Shown here: positions 49,476 through 61,144 of the stretch, in pieces | How the letters are laid out: each line of letters begins with the position of its first letter | Numbering within the stretch: the first letter of the stretch is position 1 | Origin: Planococcus citri | Lineage: Eukaryota > Arthropoda > Insecta > Hemiptera > Pseudococcidae | Reading direction: 5' to 3' | DNA: 64,000 nucleotides | Assembly: GCF_950023065.1 (NCBI RefSeq) | Contig: NC_088681.1 | Location: 39,900,836-39,964,835 of the forward strand | Made by a program: the position numbers and the translations under genes | The notes under the pieces: generated by a model | Database searches by the model: none | What the model was told of the DNA's origin: nothing | Seen by the model: only the letters and a program-made list of their open reading frames with translations

Positions 49476-49633
49476 AGGTGCGGCTATACTGAACTTAACC
49501 GTAAACTTATTCCCTTAACTTAAGAATAAGACTGGTTTATACTGAATTTAATGTACGTCAACATAAAAGTTGCCTTTGTTTAACTTCTAGGGTTAAGTTC
49601 AAGGTTATGGTTAAATTCAGTATAGCCGCACCT
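49476..49633. mobile_element. 158-bp MITE, PIF/Harbinger-like (TTA duplication)
   Basis: Terminal inverted repeat AGGTGCGGCTATACTGAA at both ends. TTA is repeated at 49473-49475 and 49634-49636. Copy B has the empty site (GTAACTGCGTGTTTTGAACTA near 61013). A 3-bp TTA duplication is typical of PIF/Harbinger MITEs; the superfamily is inferred from that alone. Confidence 0.8.
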
Positions 49634-50581
49634 TTAAACTATGTAAGTACCCACATAATACAAATAGGTATACGAAAACCTAGGTATAGCTAAAAAAAAT
49701 TATTAATCAAGTCCAAAAAATGGATATCGTAGCGTAATTGAAAATACCTACATGTAGGTGTAGGTACCTAGAGTGTCAACAGCAGGCAGTTTGTTTGGAA
49801 CACCATTTAGTTTTTACACTATTAATGCCATTGGAATATGCACATCCTTTGGTTCTGTAAGATTCTTTACTTTCGCATACTAACATTTCCTTTTTCACTT
49901 TTCCATCGGAAAATGCTACCTGCACTTCTTCGCAGGTGTCCTCAACTTCACTTGTAGTCATTGTTTGACAAATGGCTTGTTTGTTAAAAGTGCTGTGGCA
50001 GATGTTCGATCTGTGAAATAATAAACGTGTCTTCATTATGAGATTTTTCGTCAAAATTATATTTTCATTCCTTAACGTTTTCTTTTTCAAATGATGGATG
50101 CCTAAAATGATTCTAATAATCTCAGTAGCTAGGTGGGAAAATTTTCAAATTCCTAAGTCAATGTTCCATGCCTATTCTCCTTTTGATAAGCTCAGATGGG
50201 TTTTCATGTTCTCAGTACCTACATACGAGTACTACTCACATAATTACGAATATTATCACGTTTAGAAGGACCATCATGTAAACTCGGAATTCATTTTTTT
50301 CAAATTCGGAGATCTCAAAACACTGTTTTTTTTTTTTTTTTTTCATTTAAGGCTTTATTAGTTCTGACAAAAACTCGAAAGGACTCACCCACCATAGATT
50401 TTAAGACGAATTGAGTTCTTGGGTAAATTTAAAATCCTTTTCATGATTCTTTTTGTTTTGTTTTTTTCGGCATGCGAGTTATTTCAAAAACGTACTTAGA
50501 TAGCATTTTAAAAAAATATATCTGAACGCTGGAGTTTAAATATGAGAAATGCAATAGTTATGCAAAATTTTCTACGTTCAT

Positions 50582-51645
50582 TTCACAGCAGCACATGAGC
50601 ACAATCGGCAGATTATCAAAATTAAAAATCGGCAAAAAATCGAATTCGATCAACTGTAGAGATAGTTCCTCCCTAAATAGAATATTTCTCGATCGATAGT
50701 TCGATACATTGACATAATATCGACAATCTATCGTTAAAGATATTGTATCGAAAAAATGTCGAGATATTGATTGAGAAATTTTGGATTTTTTTGAGGAACA
50801 TTTCTCTGTAGTTGATCGAATTTGATTTTTTGTCGAAAACTGACCGATTTCTTTTTTATTATACCAATAATGTTTTATTTCTCACAAGGTACTATTCAAA
50901 ATTGTATAAATTTTTGAAAATTGAAATTTTATAACAAAAATAATTATCTCAAAAATGATCTCTGTTTGAGCTGATAACAGGATTCACACAGAGACTTCAA
51001 AATTTAGCAGTGAAATCTTTATGTAGAAAAAGGTGTAATACTTTTATCTAAGAGTACTGAACTTATTCATTTTTATGGCGACAAGTTGTCGATTTCATCG
51101 TAAGCTCAACTTTTAAACATGAAATCGAAAGGAAAAATAAATGTAAGTTTTTGGAAATGGATACAGATTTCCTGTCGATATTTTTGAAAGCTCACTTTCA
51201 ATATAGGTAATATTATGTGAAAAATTGCGAAATTTTTTATGAAGATTTTTAAAAGATTAAGTCGAAAATTCATCTATGTAATATGAAATCGAAAAAAAAT
51301 CGTTTGTTCTTCGACACAGATTTTCCGTCGATATTTTTTAAAGCCCGCTTTCGATACAGCTGATGAAAAATCGCGAACTTTTTAAGGAAGATTTTCAATC
51401 GATGAAATCGAAAATTCACTCGATATGAAATTGAAATGAAATCGACTTCGATAAATCTCCTATATTCGATAATACTTCAATCAGAAATCGGTGTATTATC
51501 GAAAGGTAGGTTACTGAATTTTGTTCATTTTGCATAAAATGCAGAATATCTGTTGAAAATAATAAAAATATCTGACTATAAACTAACGATTTATTTTCGA
51601 TGAATTTGACTGTCGATAAGGTTAACAGGTTGCGCTACTCGGGTT
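50582..51645. mobile_element. About 1-kb insertion in the copy-A intron
   Basis: Copy B reads directly from TTCACGTTCATTT to ACTTTTACGATTTTTTCAG, whereas copy A has about 1,060 bp between the matching points. TTCAC occurs at both edges and could be a 5-bp duplication. The interior has many TCGATA-rich words (for example ATCTATCGTTAAAGATATTG near 50730) and repeated CGAAAATTCA-type blocks at 51.1-51.45 kb. No clear terminal repeat and no frame. Confidence 0.5.
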
Positions 51646-52163
51646 CACTTTTACGATTTTTCCAGCTGATGAAAATTAATTAATTACACCTACTTGCCCA
51701 CTTCAAAAAACTGCACTTTTATGATTTTCATAGTGAAGGTGTATGGATTCTCAGATAAGTGATTTTGGGAACAGGGTTAAAATCTATTTCAGTCTCCTCA
51801 ATGGAGTATTTCCTTCACTAAAAACCGAATTTATAAAGAGAAACAGATCTGCGCATGTCTAAAAATTAAAGTGGTCTTGTGTCCACCGCCCCCTTCCCCT
51901 TGTTGCGCTAGACGAAAATTTTGAAACTTGATTTTCCTACTGCATTAGACAAACAGTAACAGCATTTTTGCAAGCATTTTTTTCAACAAATACCGAGAAA
52001 TATCACCATCAGTAATATCATCATTAGGTCCCGGAATCAAGTTCTGGACCTTTTTCACTATCCTACAGTGAACATCGTTTATTTTATGCTTGTGAATAAA
52101 GCACTTACCCTTTCATGTCATCGAATTCAGCTTCAGTTATTCCCAGTTTTCCACCCGCAACTA

Positions 52164-53106
52164 CAGGGTGACCAGAATATAGCTCCCATATTTCTTTTTG
52201 CTACTGTATCAGTGGTAACACTGCTACAGTGTCGACTGCGCGCGCAATCGATAGTGTAGGTCGGGCAAATTTGTTTTGATACGATTCCAGACACCATGGA
52301 TCGCTTTATTGATAAAGAACGAGCATTTGCGTAGAAGACTGTATTTTCACGATAATAGAAGTGGGCAAAAATCAGCTTGCATCCTGGAAAATCGCGAATG
52401 CGTCAGTTTACCGCTCCTTGAGGTGAAACGAAGTCCTACAAAAAAATTACACCTGACCAACATTTTTTCTGGATTGGTTTTTCATTTTTTTTTTTACCAA
52501 AAATTGAAAGTTTTTGAAATGAACTTTTGAAAACTTTTGAAAAATTTGCAAACTTTGTTTCATAAAAGTCGGTCTGGAGGCGGAACAAAGCACTCTACGG
52601 AAAAATGAGATCAAGGAAAATTGTAGAGAATTAAATTTCGAATCGACATAATGTCATCAGTTTTTCTCTACGATGCTTTGTTTTGCCTCCAAATCGATTC
52701 TTATGCAAATTTTTCGAATTTCATTTAAGAAAATTTTAGTTTATTGTTTAAAAAATCAAAAACTAAGCATCCTAAAACAAATTAATGACATTCTAACGAT
52801 TCGAAATTTAATTCTCTACAATTTTGGTCAGGTGTAATTTTTTGTAGGGTATGCTTTGTTCGCCTCCAGGAGCGATAAACTGATGCATTCGCGATTTTCC
52901 CAGATGCAAGCTGACTTTCATAAAACTTACACTTCTAAGAAAAATGCTTGTGCTTCGTCAATGAAGTGATCCATCGTGTCTGGAATCGTATCAAAACAAA
53001 TTTGCCCGTCCTACACTATCGATTGCGCGCGCAGTCGACACTGTAGCAGTGTTACCACTGATACAGTAGCAAAAAGAAATATGGGAGCTATATTCTGGTC
53101 ACCCTG
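52164..53106. mobile_element. Palindromic Tc1/mariner-like MITE inside exon 1 of copy A
   Basis: Starts CAGGGTGACCAGAATATAGC, with the exact reverse at the right end, flanked by TA on both sides (52162-52163 and 53107-53108). The arms stay nearly identical for about 130 bp and remain recognisable for over 300 bp. The interior has a ~200-bp unit (GAAATTTAATTCTCTACAAT) shared with the element at 63374. The TA duplication and CAG terminus suggest Tc1/mariner. Copy B has the empty site: a TT in place of TA, with otherwise matching flanks. No transposase is present. Confidence 0.85.
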
Positions 53107-53299
53107 TAGTAGGATTTGTACCGATAAAATGATGAAACAAGCGCAAATGCACGTACGCATATTCATTTGTATAAATTGACGATATTGTAGGTATCTCGAA
53201 GTATTGCAAAATGCAAAGTGCTGTAGTTATAACTTGTGAACTAGACAAGACAAGTGAGCGACTACCGTGACTTTGATAGAACAGCTACAGCTCGCGGTT

Positions 53300-53307
53300 A
53301 TTTTATA
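53300..53307 (-). promoter_or_regulatory. TATA box of the copy-A gene
   Basis: TATAAAAT on the minus strand, about 135 bp upstream of the ATG at 53166. Its position and flanks (AATAACC...GAGCTGTAGCTGTTC) are conserved in copy B. Confidence 0.55.
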
Positions 53308-53849
53308 ATGCCAAAATGCTGTGACTAATATGTATGTATCATTTGCAACGTCTTGAAAAAATGTCATAAATTTCAGAAAGTGTGTTCGAATAAGTAAACA
53401 TTTTTTGCTCGCAATGTGTTGTAATGTACAAATACGAAGTATACCTACGTAGGTTATGCCAGAAAATATGGTATACATCTCCTTCAAATTTCGATTTACT
53501 TGCAGGTAGGTATTGAGCAAATAGTAGAACAACAAACTGATGACGACCACCTGCTCACACATCTTATACTCACCATATAGGCTCAAATACACACGTGCAA
53601 TGTTACTGCGTTTTGATTTTCAAAAACTATTCAAATAAGTATACAATGTATGTAGTAAACAGTTGGTAGGTAGTGTATAGGTAAAGGAATAGGTGTAGGT
53701 ATTTTTTATTCGTATTTTACAAATTGTTCTAGGTGTACGTCATTCGTTTATTTGCAAAGAATCGTTAAATCATAAAATTTGTATGATCGTGTAATCTGCA
53801 CCTACGTAAGTATACATCGTCGCGTCTAGTGTAGCTCTTTTGGTCGGAT

Positions 53850-54220
53850 TTTTTTTTTTTTTTTTTTTTTTCAAATCAGAAGAAGGAAAATTACAAGTGT
53901 TTTTTGAACGAAAAAATTGTCGAATGTAGTTATTTCGTTATCAAGTACAGACATTTTTTTTCAGTCAGATCTGATAACCTTCCAAAACGAACATTTTTTA
54001 CGTAGGGAAATTGTATGCTACTTAGAATTTTCCCCATCTTTGGAGGAAAATTAAATGTGATTTTTGAACGCGAAAATGGTTACTTAAATTCAGTTATTTT
54101 GTTATCGAGTTCTGAAATTTTTTAGTCAGGTGTGGTGTACCATATTCCGAAACGAAAATTTTCTACGTTGGGAAATTTTAATGCTAGAATTTTCCTCATT
54201 TTGGTGGAGATGTATAGATT
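53850..54220. repeat. Poly-T run and ~165-bp tandem direct repeat
   Basis: A T run of about 25 at 53850-53872 is followed by two units: about 53882-54045 and 54046-54215. Each has GGAAAATTA-A-GTG, TTTTTGAACG, GTTATTTTGTTATC, CGAAACGAAAATTTT-type and TAGAATTTTCC words. It lies between duplication copies A and B. Confidence 0.65.
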
Positions 54221-55343
54221 TTAGCAGAAACTAAAATGAAAAAATGAATTTTCGGAATTAAAATTTGTGAAATTCCGACAGTTTTAATTAGGTACCTACG
54301 TGCAGCGTTTTAGTCAACATTTAAATTCAATGATCGTTTAGTTGAACATTTTTTCTTCATTTTTTAAACATTTTAATGTCGAAGTCTGGAAAATTAGCAG
54401 CAAATTAGGAACTCTTACTAGACGATTGTAATCCTTAGCCCAGTGGTAGTTCGTACACTAGTTTTACGCTAGCTTATCATCCATGCATAGAATTTTTCTA
54501 GCATTGAAATGTTCAAAAATTTCAAGTTTTCTGTACGATACTATGTAGGATGAATTTCATACAAAGTGGCGTATAAGTGTGAGATCCGCAAAGAATTGTT
54601 TGATAATGTTGAGATTTCAATTTTTGCTCCAAATATTTCAAAAATAAATTAGCATGATGCTGTACAAATGAGAAATTTCCTGCTTCATAATTTTGTTTCG
54701 CCTTATTTTTTGGGAGGACTTTTTGAGTTTAACCAAAATTGACCTTTTTAAACAAGGAAAGTGACTGGGGTAATAGGGGCTGAGGTAGGGGTCAAATCGA
54801 AAAAATAAGATGATATTACGTCTATTTCTCCATCTTTGGTCGAATTTAAAAATTAAAAAAATTGTTTTTACCATCACCAATGATGCTTTCAAATGATTAC
54901 TATGAATTGGATGCTTGTAAAATATATTTACAAAATATGACGCTACGATAATAAATTCATTGTGAAGATAATAACAATTACTAAAATATCAATAATCAGT
55001 AGGTAACTTAATTCTAAATAAAGGAAATAAAAATACGTTGTAACGGTACCTATACCTATGTAGGTATAGGCAATGAGAGTTGGTGCTTCCTATATATGAC
55101 ACCCTGATAAAACGTGGACTGTCCGCATGGTCTTGCTCAGAATCAGATATTAGGGGTAAAAAAAACTACTCCCAAAATCATACCAGATCTGGGTTCCTCA
55201 GTCTTTTCCCTCTCTCCTGAACTCGATAACTCGAATTACAGCAGTGTGCCTACCCAAATTTTCAAAAATCCCTAGTTTCGGAGAAAAAAAATCCCAGCTT
55301 TTGCTAAAAATACCTCATTTTTTTTACACGTTATGAAGCCTTA

Positions 55344-55587
55344 GGACCGTATTCATAATTGTCACTTAACGATCACTTGGCTAAGTAGTGAATTTTGATT
55401 CAATTTTTCTCGTAAACGAATAAAAATTTCATATTTACAAAAAAGTGATAAATTGATACTTCAGAGTCCAATCTCTCAATTTATTTACGACATTTTTTTC
55501 AAAAATTCAATCACGCCTGGAAAAATTGCTTCAAAATTCATCACTCAGTCGAGTTAACCCTAAGTAAAGTCTATATGAATACGGCCC
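55344..55587. mobile_element. 244-bp MITE in copy B
   Basis: Ends GGACCGTATTCATA and, reversed, GGGCCGTATTCATA, with TA at 55342-55343 and 55588-55589 (TTA/TAA in full). Inner words also mirror (AGTGAATTTTGA against TCAAAATTCATCACT). Absent from the matching place in copy A. Non-autonomous. Either a TA- or a TWA-targeting superfamily fits. Confidence 0.7.
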
Positions 55588-56014
55588 TAAAATACGTGAG
55601 AGGTGAAAACCCCTGGTCATCCTTTTCCCTTTGGAGATTTTAGTTCGGAAAATCGCCTCATCAACACGTTGAAGATGAATATATGTAATTCAAATGTCGC
55701 AACAAATGAAGAGGAATTTTTTTTTGAACATGAGAAATTACAAATCATACGAATGCCTCGTCTTCTCGAACTCGTTCGATTGAAAATTTCGTATAAAAAT
55801 ACAATAAAATGCATTTTTATGCCTGAAAATGACGAAAAACCCCAAAAAATCAAGAAATCTCCGAATTGTCCAAAGTGTTGAAAAATCCCTCAATCCAAGA
55901 ATTACCTAATCCCTAAGGTTGGCAACGCTGATCAAGAGCTCCAGAGAGTTACAAAAGGCTGTCTATGAACACGCAAATGGGTCGAATTTTTTAGCATGAT
56001 ATAAGGAGAGGGAG

Positions 56015-57615
56015 GAGTCCGAAATTTCTGAAAATTTGAAAGCAGTAGACAGCCTTTTTTAGTTTTCTATGTCAAACAAATTCATTTGTAGTGAAGCGCA
56101 AACATTTCATCGATTTAGTTTTCCAAATGGAGAGGGAGTAGATTTACCAAAGCTGTCATTTAAAAAAAATGGTTACTTTTTGGCTCAAAATAAAGTACTA
56201 TAAAGTGTCTTTTTTTCCCACCGAATTTCATTCCGCTGCTTGTAAGACGATTAGTTTACGAGTGAACGGTTGAAAATTTGTTTTTTGATTTGTTATGTTA
56301 CTGGGTAATTCTCAAAAAAAAAAATGTCAATTTTGATGTGGATAATTTAAAAACAAAAATTATTTTTTTGGAAAATTTCATGTGGGAATCATTTGTATAG
56401 GTGTCCCAGATCCCTTTTCTAATAGTGTTGGCCTCAATTCAATCCCCCTCCCCTGTGGGCCCTGACACCCTTAAAACGGTGATAATTAATGTTTTTGAAG
56501 TTGTAGAATTTGAATCTGGAGTTATGTTTTTTGTAGAGGTGGAGGGTGAGGCGTGGGGAGGGGGAAAATTTCAAATTTTGCTTTTATACATATTATCGTG
56601 TAATATGGATCGATATGTTTTCGATGCCACAGAGTTCGAATCTGGAGTTATTTTTTTGGTAGAGGTGAAGGTGAGGCGTGTGGAGGGAGAAAATGTCAAA
56701 TTTTGCTTGTATTATCGTGTAATATCTCGACTAGCGCGATAAAAGTACAGCTGTCTGAAATTTGACCGAGTCGAAGGACAAATGAGCGCGGGACAAGCCG
56801 AAGGACAATCTTAAGGTTTTTTCGTTTCTAGCCTTACTTACTGGACATTATTTGATTTTTAACACGTAATAAACGTGTACTTATCATGTAGAATAACTTC
56901 CCTTTCCCAATTATCGTTTTTGGCGGGTTCATCAGGGTAAATAAAAAGGCAAGCCGAAGGACACATTTTTTTCCACACATCAAAACTTCACAGATTAATA
57001 CGATCAAAACGAGCTGTTACGTAGGTTTTTAAAAAGACGGTGCGGGGTAACATTTCTATGAGAACAGTGAACCAGTACCGCCACTCACCAGAAAAAAATG
57101 TTGGATTGGGAAGTCAGCAAAAATAATTAAAAATTGCTCTAAAATTGGCGCAAAAACTGTGAGACAGTTTTCAAATATGAAATGTGAGCTTCCTATGGAC
57201 TTATTGAGATTGCAATTTGCACAATAATCTTAGTTACCTTTGTGTTCTATGATGATGAGAATGTGTCAATTTTTCCCAAAAAAAAAGGATTTTATAACAT
57301 TCATTTTCAAAAACATGGTGTGAGACAGGCAAGTCGAAGGACATTTGGAGTATAAAATCGAATGTACACTAACGAAAGTGGGGGGGGGCTGAACAGCTCA
57401 ATATCAAGTGTAAAATGTGATGGAGGTGATGCTTGTATGGACCAAAAAAAAAAAATCATGCTAAAACCATTGAGAAATTTTCTGTGGACACAAAATTTAC
57501 CAGTTTTTGAGAATTACCCTACTATAGGATTAAAATGGATATCAAACATCAAAAAAGGACTAATTTTTCAAATTCATCAGGCTGGACGCAATTTCATTCA
57601 AATTCGAACGAACTG
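56015..57615. other. Noncoding insertion in copy B
   Basis: No gene. Holds the Transib-family relic (56450-56745) and a recurring 13-bp word AAGYCGAAGGACA at about 56769, 56796, 56955 and 57331. The 122-codon frame at 57362-57730 runs into the next element's terminal repeat and has no domain. Confidence 0.45.
56450..56745 (+). mobile_element. Old relic of the Transib-like family
   Basis: CTGTGGGCCCTGACACCC followed by TTAAAACGG and TAATT matches the 9684 terminus (GTGGGCTGTGAGCACCC, TCAAAACGG, TAATT) with several changes, and the CACAGTG heptamer is lost. Two ~125-bp units follow (GAATCTGGAGTTAT, GTAGAGGTG-AGG, AAATTTCAAATTTTGC, GATATGTTTTCGATG), laid out like the 121-bp satellite units. No right end is visible. 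Confidence 0.5.
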
Positions 57616-58156
57616 CACGGAAAAAAATTTTAACATAAATTACCTGTTAAAAAATAATAAATGTCCGCCAAAAAATATATTTTACCCAAAATTAGGTAGA
57701 ATTTACAAACCTCATAGTAAAATTTACTAATCTCATAGTAAAAATCACTCAACGTGTGGTTCAATTCGTGATGAAAGTAAAAATTACTTTTCTGTATAGT
57801 ATTTTTTCCCACAAAATTCAATGTAATTTTTACTATTTACGGATGGTAAATTTTTACTATTCTGTTCTGGTAAAAAATAAAATTGTATGATTGAATAAAA
57901 AGTACTGCACCAGGTGGTATTATCTGTTGCGATTGTAACGGTAATTTTTACTATTCACGGATAGTAAAGTTTCACTATTCTGCCCAAGTAAAAATTACTC
58001 AGTTATAAAAGTAATTTTTACTATTATTTCTAAGTAAATATCACGCATTGTGAGAGTAATTCTTTCTACATGGAAAACACGAATTACTGTGTCAATATTA
58101 ATAGTCCGGCATATGACAATAGGAGTAATTGCACCCCCCCCCCGCCCCGCCGATCC

Positions 58157-59880
58157 TCCGGGACAACTTTTTTCTTAAAGGGGACATCCTGAGGAACATT
58201 TTAAAGCAAACTTGCCAAAAAAAAGTTGGCCTTACTTACAAAATGGCGGCCATTTTTATTGACAGGTCAGCCGAAATCGCAGATTTTGCGTTTTAACATA
58301 GGACTTGCACGAACTTTTTCAAACTTTACAAAGGTAGATCGAAAGATCATGCAAAAATTTATCACCTGTCAAAATTTCAAGGTCTAAAGTGCGTTTTTCG
58401 ATTTTGGTGAATTTTTGAAAATCGAATTTAGGCTAAAAATGAGGGAAAAAATCAAAATTTTACCAAATTGACCAAGAAAGCTGAAATTTGGGATATACCC
58501 TATTTTCGACATGCCAAATCGATTGGAAACGGTTTCAAGCCGTTTTGAGCAGTTCTGGAGCCTCCAGCAGATTTTTGAAACTTTGAATTTTCACAAAATT
58601 TCATCAAATAATGGATATGGAAAGCTGAAATTTACTCTACACTCCAATTTTAACACCCTCTCAAGACGACTTCAGGTGGGTTCAAGTAATTTTAGGGCCT
58701 CCAGCGACTTTTTTTGAAAATTACTGGAGCCTCCAGCAGATTTTTGAAACTTTAAATTTTCACAAAATTTCATCAAATGGAGATGTAAAGCTGAAATTTA
58801 CTCTACACTCCAATTTTAACACCCTCTGAAGACGACTTCAGGTGGGTTCAAGTAATTTTAGGGCATCCAGCGACTTTTTTGAAAATTACTGGAACCTCCA
58901 GTAGATTTTTGGAACTTGAAATTTCCCCAACATTAAATTATCAAATGGAGTTGGCAAGCTGAAATTTACTTCGCAGATTACATGATGGTTTCAAATGGTT
59001 TTGAAATTTCAATTTTCCAAAAAAACGTCATACAACCTTTCAAAAAGTTGCTGGAGGCTCCAAAACGACTTGAAATTCACCAGCAGTCAACTTCGTAGCG
59101 CATTGAAATTAGTTTGCAGAATGGAATTTCGACTCTCCATCTTGGTTTGATAAAATTTTGGGGAAATTTCAATCTTCAAAAATCTACAGGAGGCTCCAGT
59201 AATTTTCAAAGCAGTCGTTGGAGGCTCTAAAATGACTGGAAATTCACCAGCAGTCAACTTCGTAGCGTATTGAAATTAGTTTGCAGAATGAATTTCGACT
59301 CTCCATCTTGGTTTGATAAAATTTTGAGGAAATTTCAAGTTTAAAAAATCTACTGGAGGCTCCAGTAATGTTAAAAAAAGTCGTTGGAGGCTGTAAAATG
59401 ACTTGAAATCCACCAGAAGTCGTTTTCAGAGGGTGTTAAAATTGGAGTGTAGAGTAAATTTCAGCTTTCCATCTCTATTTGATGAAATTTTGTGAAAATT
59501 TAAAGTTTCAAAAATCTGCTGGAGGCTTCAGGAATTTTCAAACAGTTGCTGGAGGATCCAAAACGACTTGAAATTCACCTGCAGTACTTCGTAGAGTATT
59601 GAAATTAGTTTTTAGTATAAATTTTAGCTTTACAACTCCAATTTGATGGAATTTTGTGGGAATTTCGAGTTTCAAAAACCTGCTGGAGGCTCCAGAACTG
59701 CTCAAAACGGGTTGAAACCGTCTCCAATCGATTTGGCATGTCGAAAATAGGGTATATACCAAACTTCAGCTTTCTTGGTCAATTTGGTAAAATTTTGATT
59801 TTTTCTCTCACTTTTGGCCTAAATTCGATTTTCAAAAATTCACCAAAAATCGAAAAACGCACTTTAGACCTTGAAATTTT
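58157..59880. mobile_element. Hairpin DNA element, family A copy 4
   Basis: From CGATCCTCCGGGACAAC through GGCGGCCATTTTTATTGACA and AATCGATTTGGAAACGG into ~175-bp subunits (starting near 58555, 58730 and 58895), each with a CCTCCAG-AGATTTTTG start and a GACGACTTCAGGTGGGTTC segment. It then mirrors back from about 59040 to 59880. The right arm ends earlier than the left. Plus and minus frames here (58511-58717, 59538-59762) are mirror frames, not genes. Confidence 0.75.
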
Positions 59881-60033
59881 ATACGATATCCCGGAAACAC
59901 AGAAAATACACACACAAACATGTGAAAAAGCGCTATCCAATCAAACTGCACGCAATAAATAAACAGTAACGTGATAAATAGCACCACGCGTTTGCAAACA
60001 AATATATTCTTTTAACCCTCGTTTATTAATAGC

Positions 60034-60106
60034 GTGGTCATAGCCGAGTAGTTAAGTTAGGTAGTTAGGAAAACGTAAGGTACCAGGTTCAATTCCCCGT
60101 TAGGTC
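60034..60106 (+). ncRNA. tRNA-like pol III promoter remnant (possible SINE)
   Basis: TAGCCGAGTAG (60041-60051) resembles a tRNA A box, and GGTTCAATTCC (60086-60096) fits the B-box consensus, 45 bp on. The T-arm pairing is imperfect and the acceptor stem barely pairs, so this is not a working tRNA. A tRNA-derived SINE head or a decayed Ser/Leu-type tRNA is possible. Confidence 0.3.
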
Positions 60107-61144
60107 ATTAGGTTAGGAAATTTTCGTAAGATATTAAAATTGCAAAAAATCCTCCACATCGAGCACTATCCAATGGTGAAAAAAAAATTCAAATTAGCGT
60201 AACCCTTCCCCTTTATTTTAATTTTTTAAAATTTCATTTTGAAAATTGATATCATTGCTCCAAAGTAAAAATTACCTCACCACAAGTACTTTTTATTTCT
60301 CAAACAGTAAAAATTACCTCAAAACGAGCATTTTTTACTTCAACGCCTATTAATCTTTACACAATTGGTTCGAGTAATTTTTACTATTAAAATATAGTAA
60401 AAATTATTACGATAGAATAATTTTTACTTTTCAAATAGTAAAAATTACTTCAAGAGGAGTATTTTTTTCTTCACCACACATTAATTTTTACATTATTGGT
60501 TCGTGTTATTTTTACTATAATGGTACAGTAAAAGTCATTATGGAGGAATAATTTTTACCATGCTATCACATTAAAAATAATTTGTGTGACCAGTTGAAAG
60601 TACCAAGTTCTAAAATAAATTCTACTGTATTTTCGAATGGGATCCGGTTATTGTGCTAAAATAATAAAAATTACCTATACTTTTTTTTTTCCGTGTGATC
60701 TCCCATTTCCGCTCAATCTGACCATGTTTTTTGGAACATCTCGATTTTAAATTCGGGTATATTTTTAGAAAAATTCATCAGTAGAGACCTGAATGATTAC
60801 GGGGTAAATTGAAAATAAAAACTATGACAGAGTAGCTTTCTTGGTAATAGAGAAAGTCCGCCGTTATGCATTTATGTTTTGTGCGACATTATCCATCAAT
60901 ACTTTGATGAGTTGATACCTATGCGATATGATCACCTATTTTTTAGTTAAGACTGAAAGGTAATGATGGGTCTGGTAGTATCTATTCTGTAGCTTGCCTA
61001 CTCTCTGGTAACTGCGTGTTTTGAACTAATACTAAGGGTATAGATAATATGAAAACTTAGGTATAGCTAAATTAAATTATTAATCAAGTCCAAAAAAATG
61101 GACATCGTATCGTAGCGTAATTCAAAATACGTGAACCTATAGTG

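Larger units (their letters stand above)
49776..53166 (-). pseudogene. Secreted 8-cysteine protein, copy A, exon 1 split by a transposon
   Basis: Exon 1 begins with ATG at 53166 and its signal-peptide part ends at 53107, where a 943-bp palindromic element (52164-53106) begins. The rest of exon 1 lies at 52109-52161, followed by donor GTAAGT. Leaving the element and one TA copy aside, exon 1 is 113 bp, as in copy B. Exon 2 is 50010-49776 (acceptor TTCACAG, stop TGA), 235 bp, also as in copy B. Reading into the element reaches a stop within about 40 codons, so the gene looks inactivated, unless the element is spliced out or polymorphic. Exon 2 is intact: eight cysteines spaced C-x9-C-x11-C-x18-C-x10-C-x13-C-x5-C-C, ending in CC. 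The mature part is Lys/Glu-rich. The intron (about 2.1 kb) has a ~1-kb insertion. Function unknown. Confidence 0.7.
46945..53820. repeat. Segmental duplication, copy A
   Basis: Homologous in direct orientation to copy B (54360-63190). Matched blocks: 46945-47160 with 54360-54530; 47215-47650 with 54540-54880; 47690-48150 with 54890-56010; 48425-48485 with 60866-60935; 49367-50580 with 60950-61975; 51645-52163 with 61985-62560; 53107-53800 with 62561-63165. Copy A has gained insertions at 48486-49366, 49476-49633, 50582-51645 and 52164-53106. It carries the disrupted copy of the secreted-protein gene. Confidence 0.8.
57616..60695. mobile_element. Compound element with CACGGAAAAAA termini
   Basis: CACGGAAAAAAA at 57616 and its reverse, ending at 60695, enclose AT-rich arrays of TTTTTACTATT and AAAAATTACT words (about 57640-58080 and 60240-60680, opposite orientation overall). 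Between them lies a family A hairpin (58157-59880) and a short single-copy stretch. Possibly a TG 2-bp duplication. No coding capacity. This is either one element with A nested in it or two elements joined. Confidence 0.55.

Noticed and set aside
50582..51645. Considered as a Helitron or retroelement
   Set aside because: No diagnostic ends, hairpin, poly-A or coding motif seen; kept only as an insertion defined by comparison with copy B.
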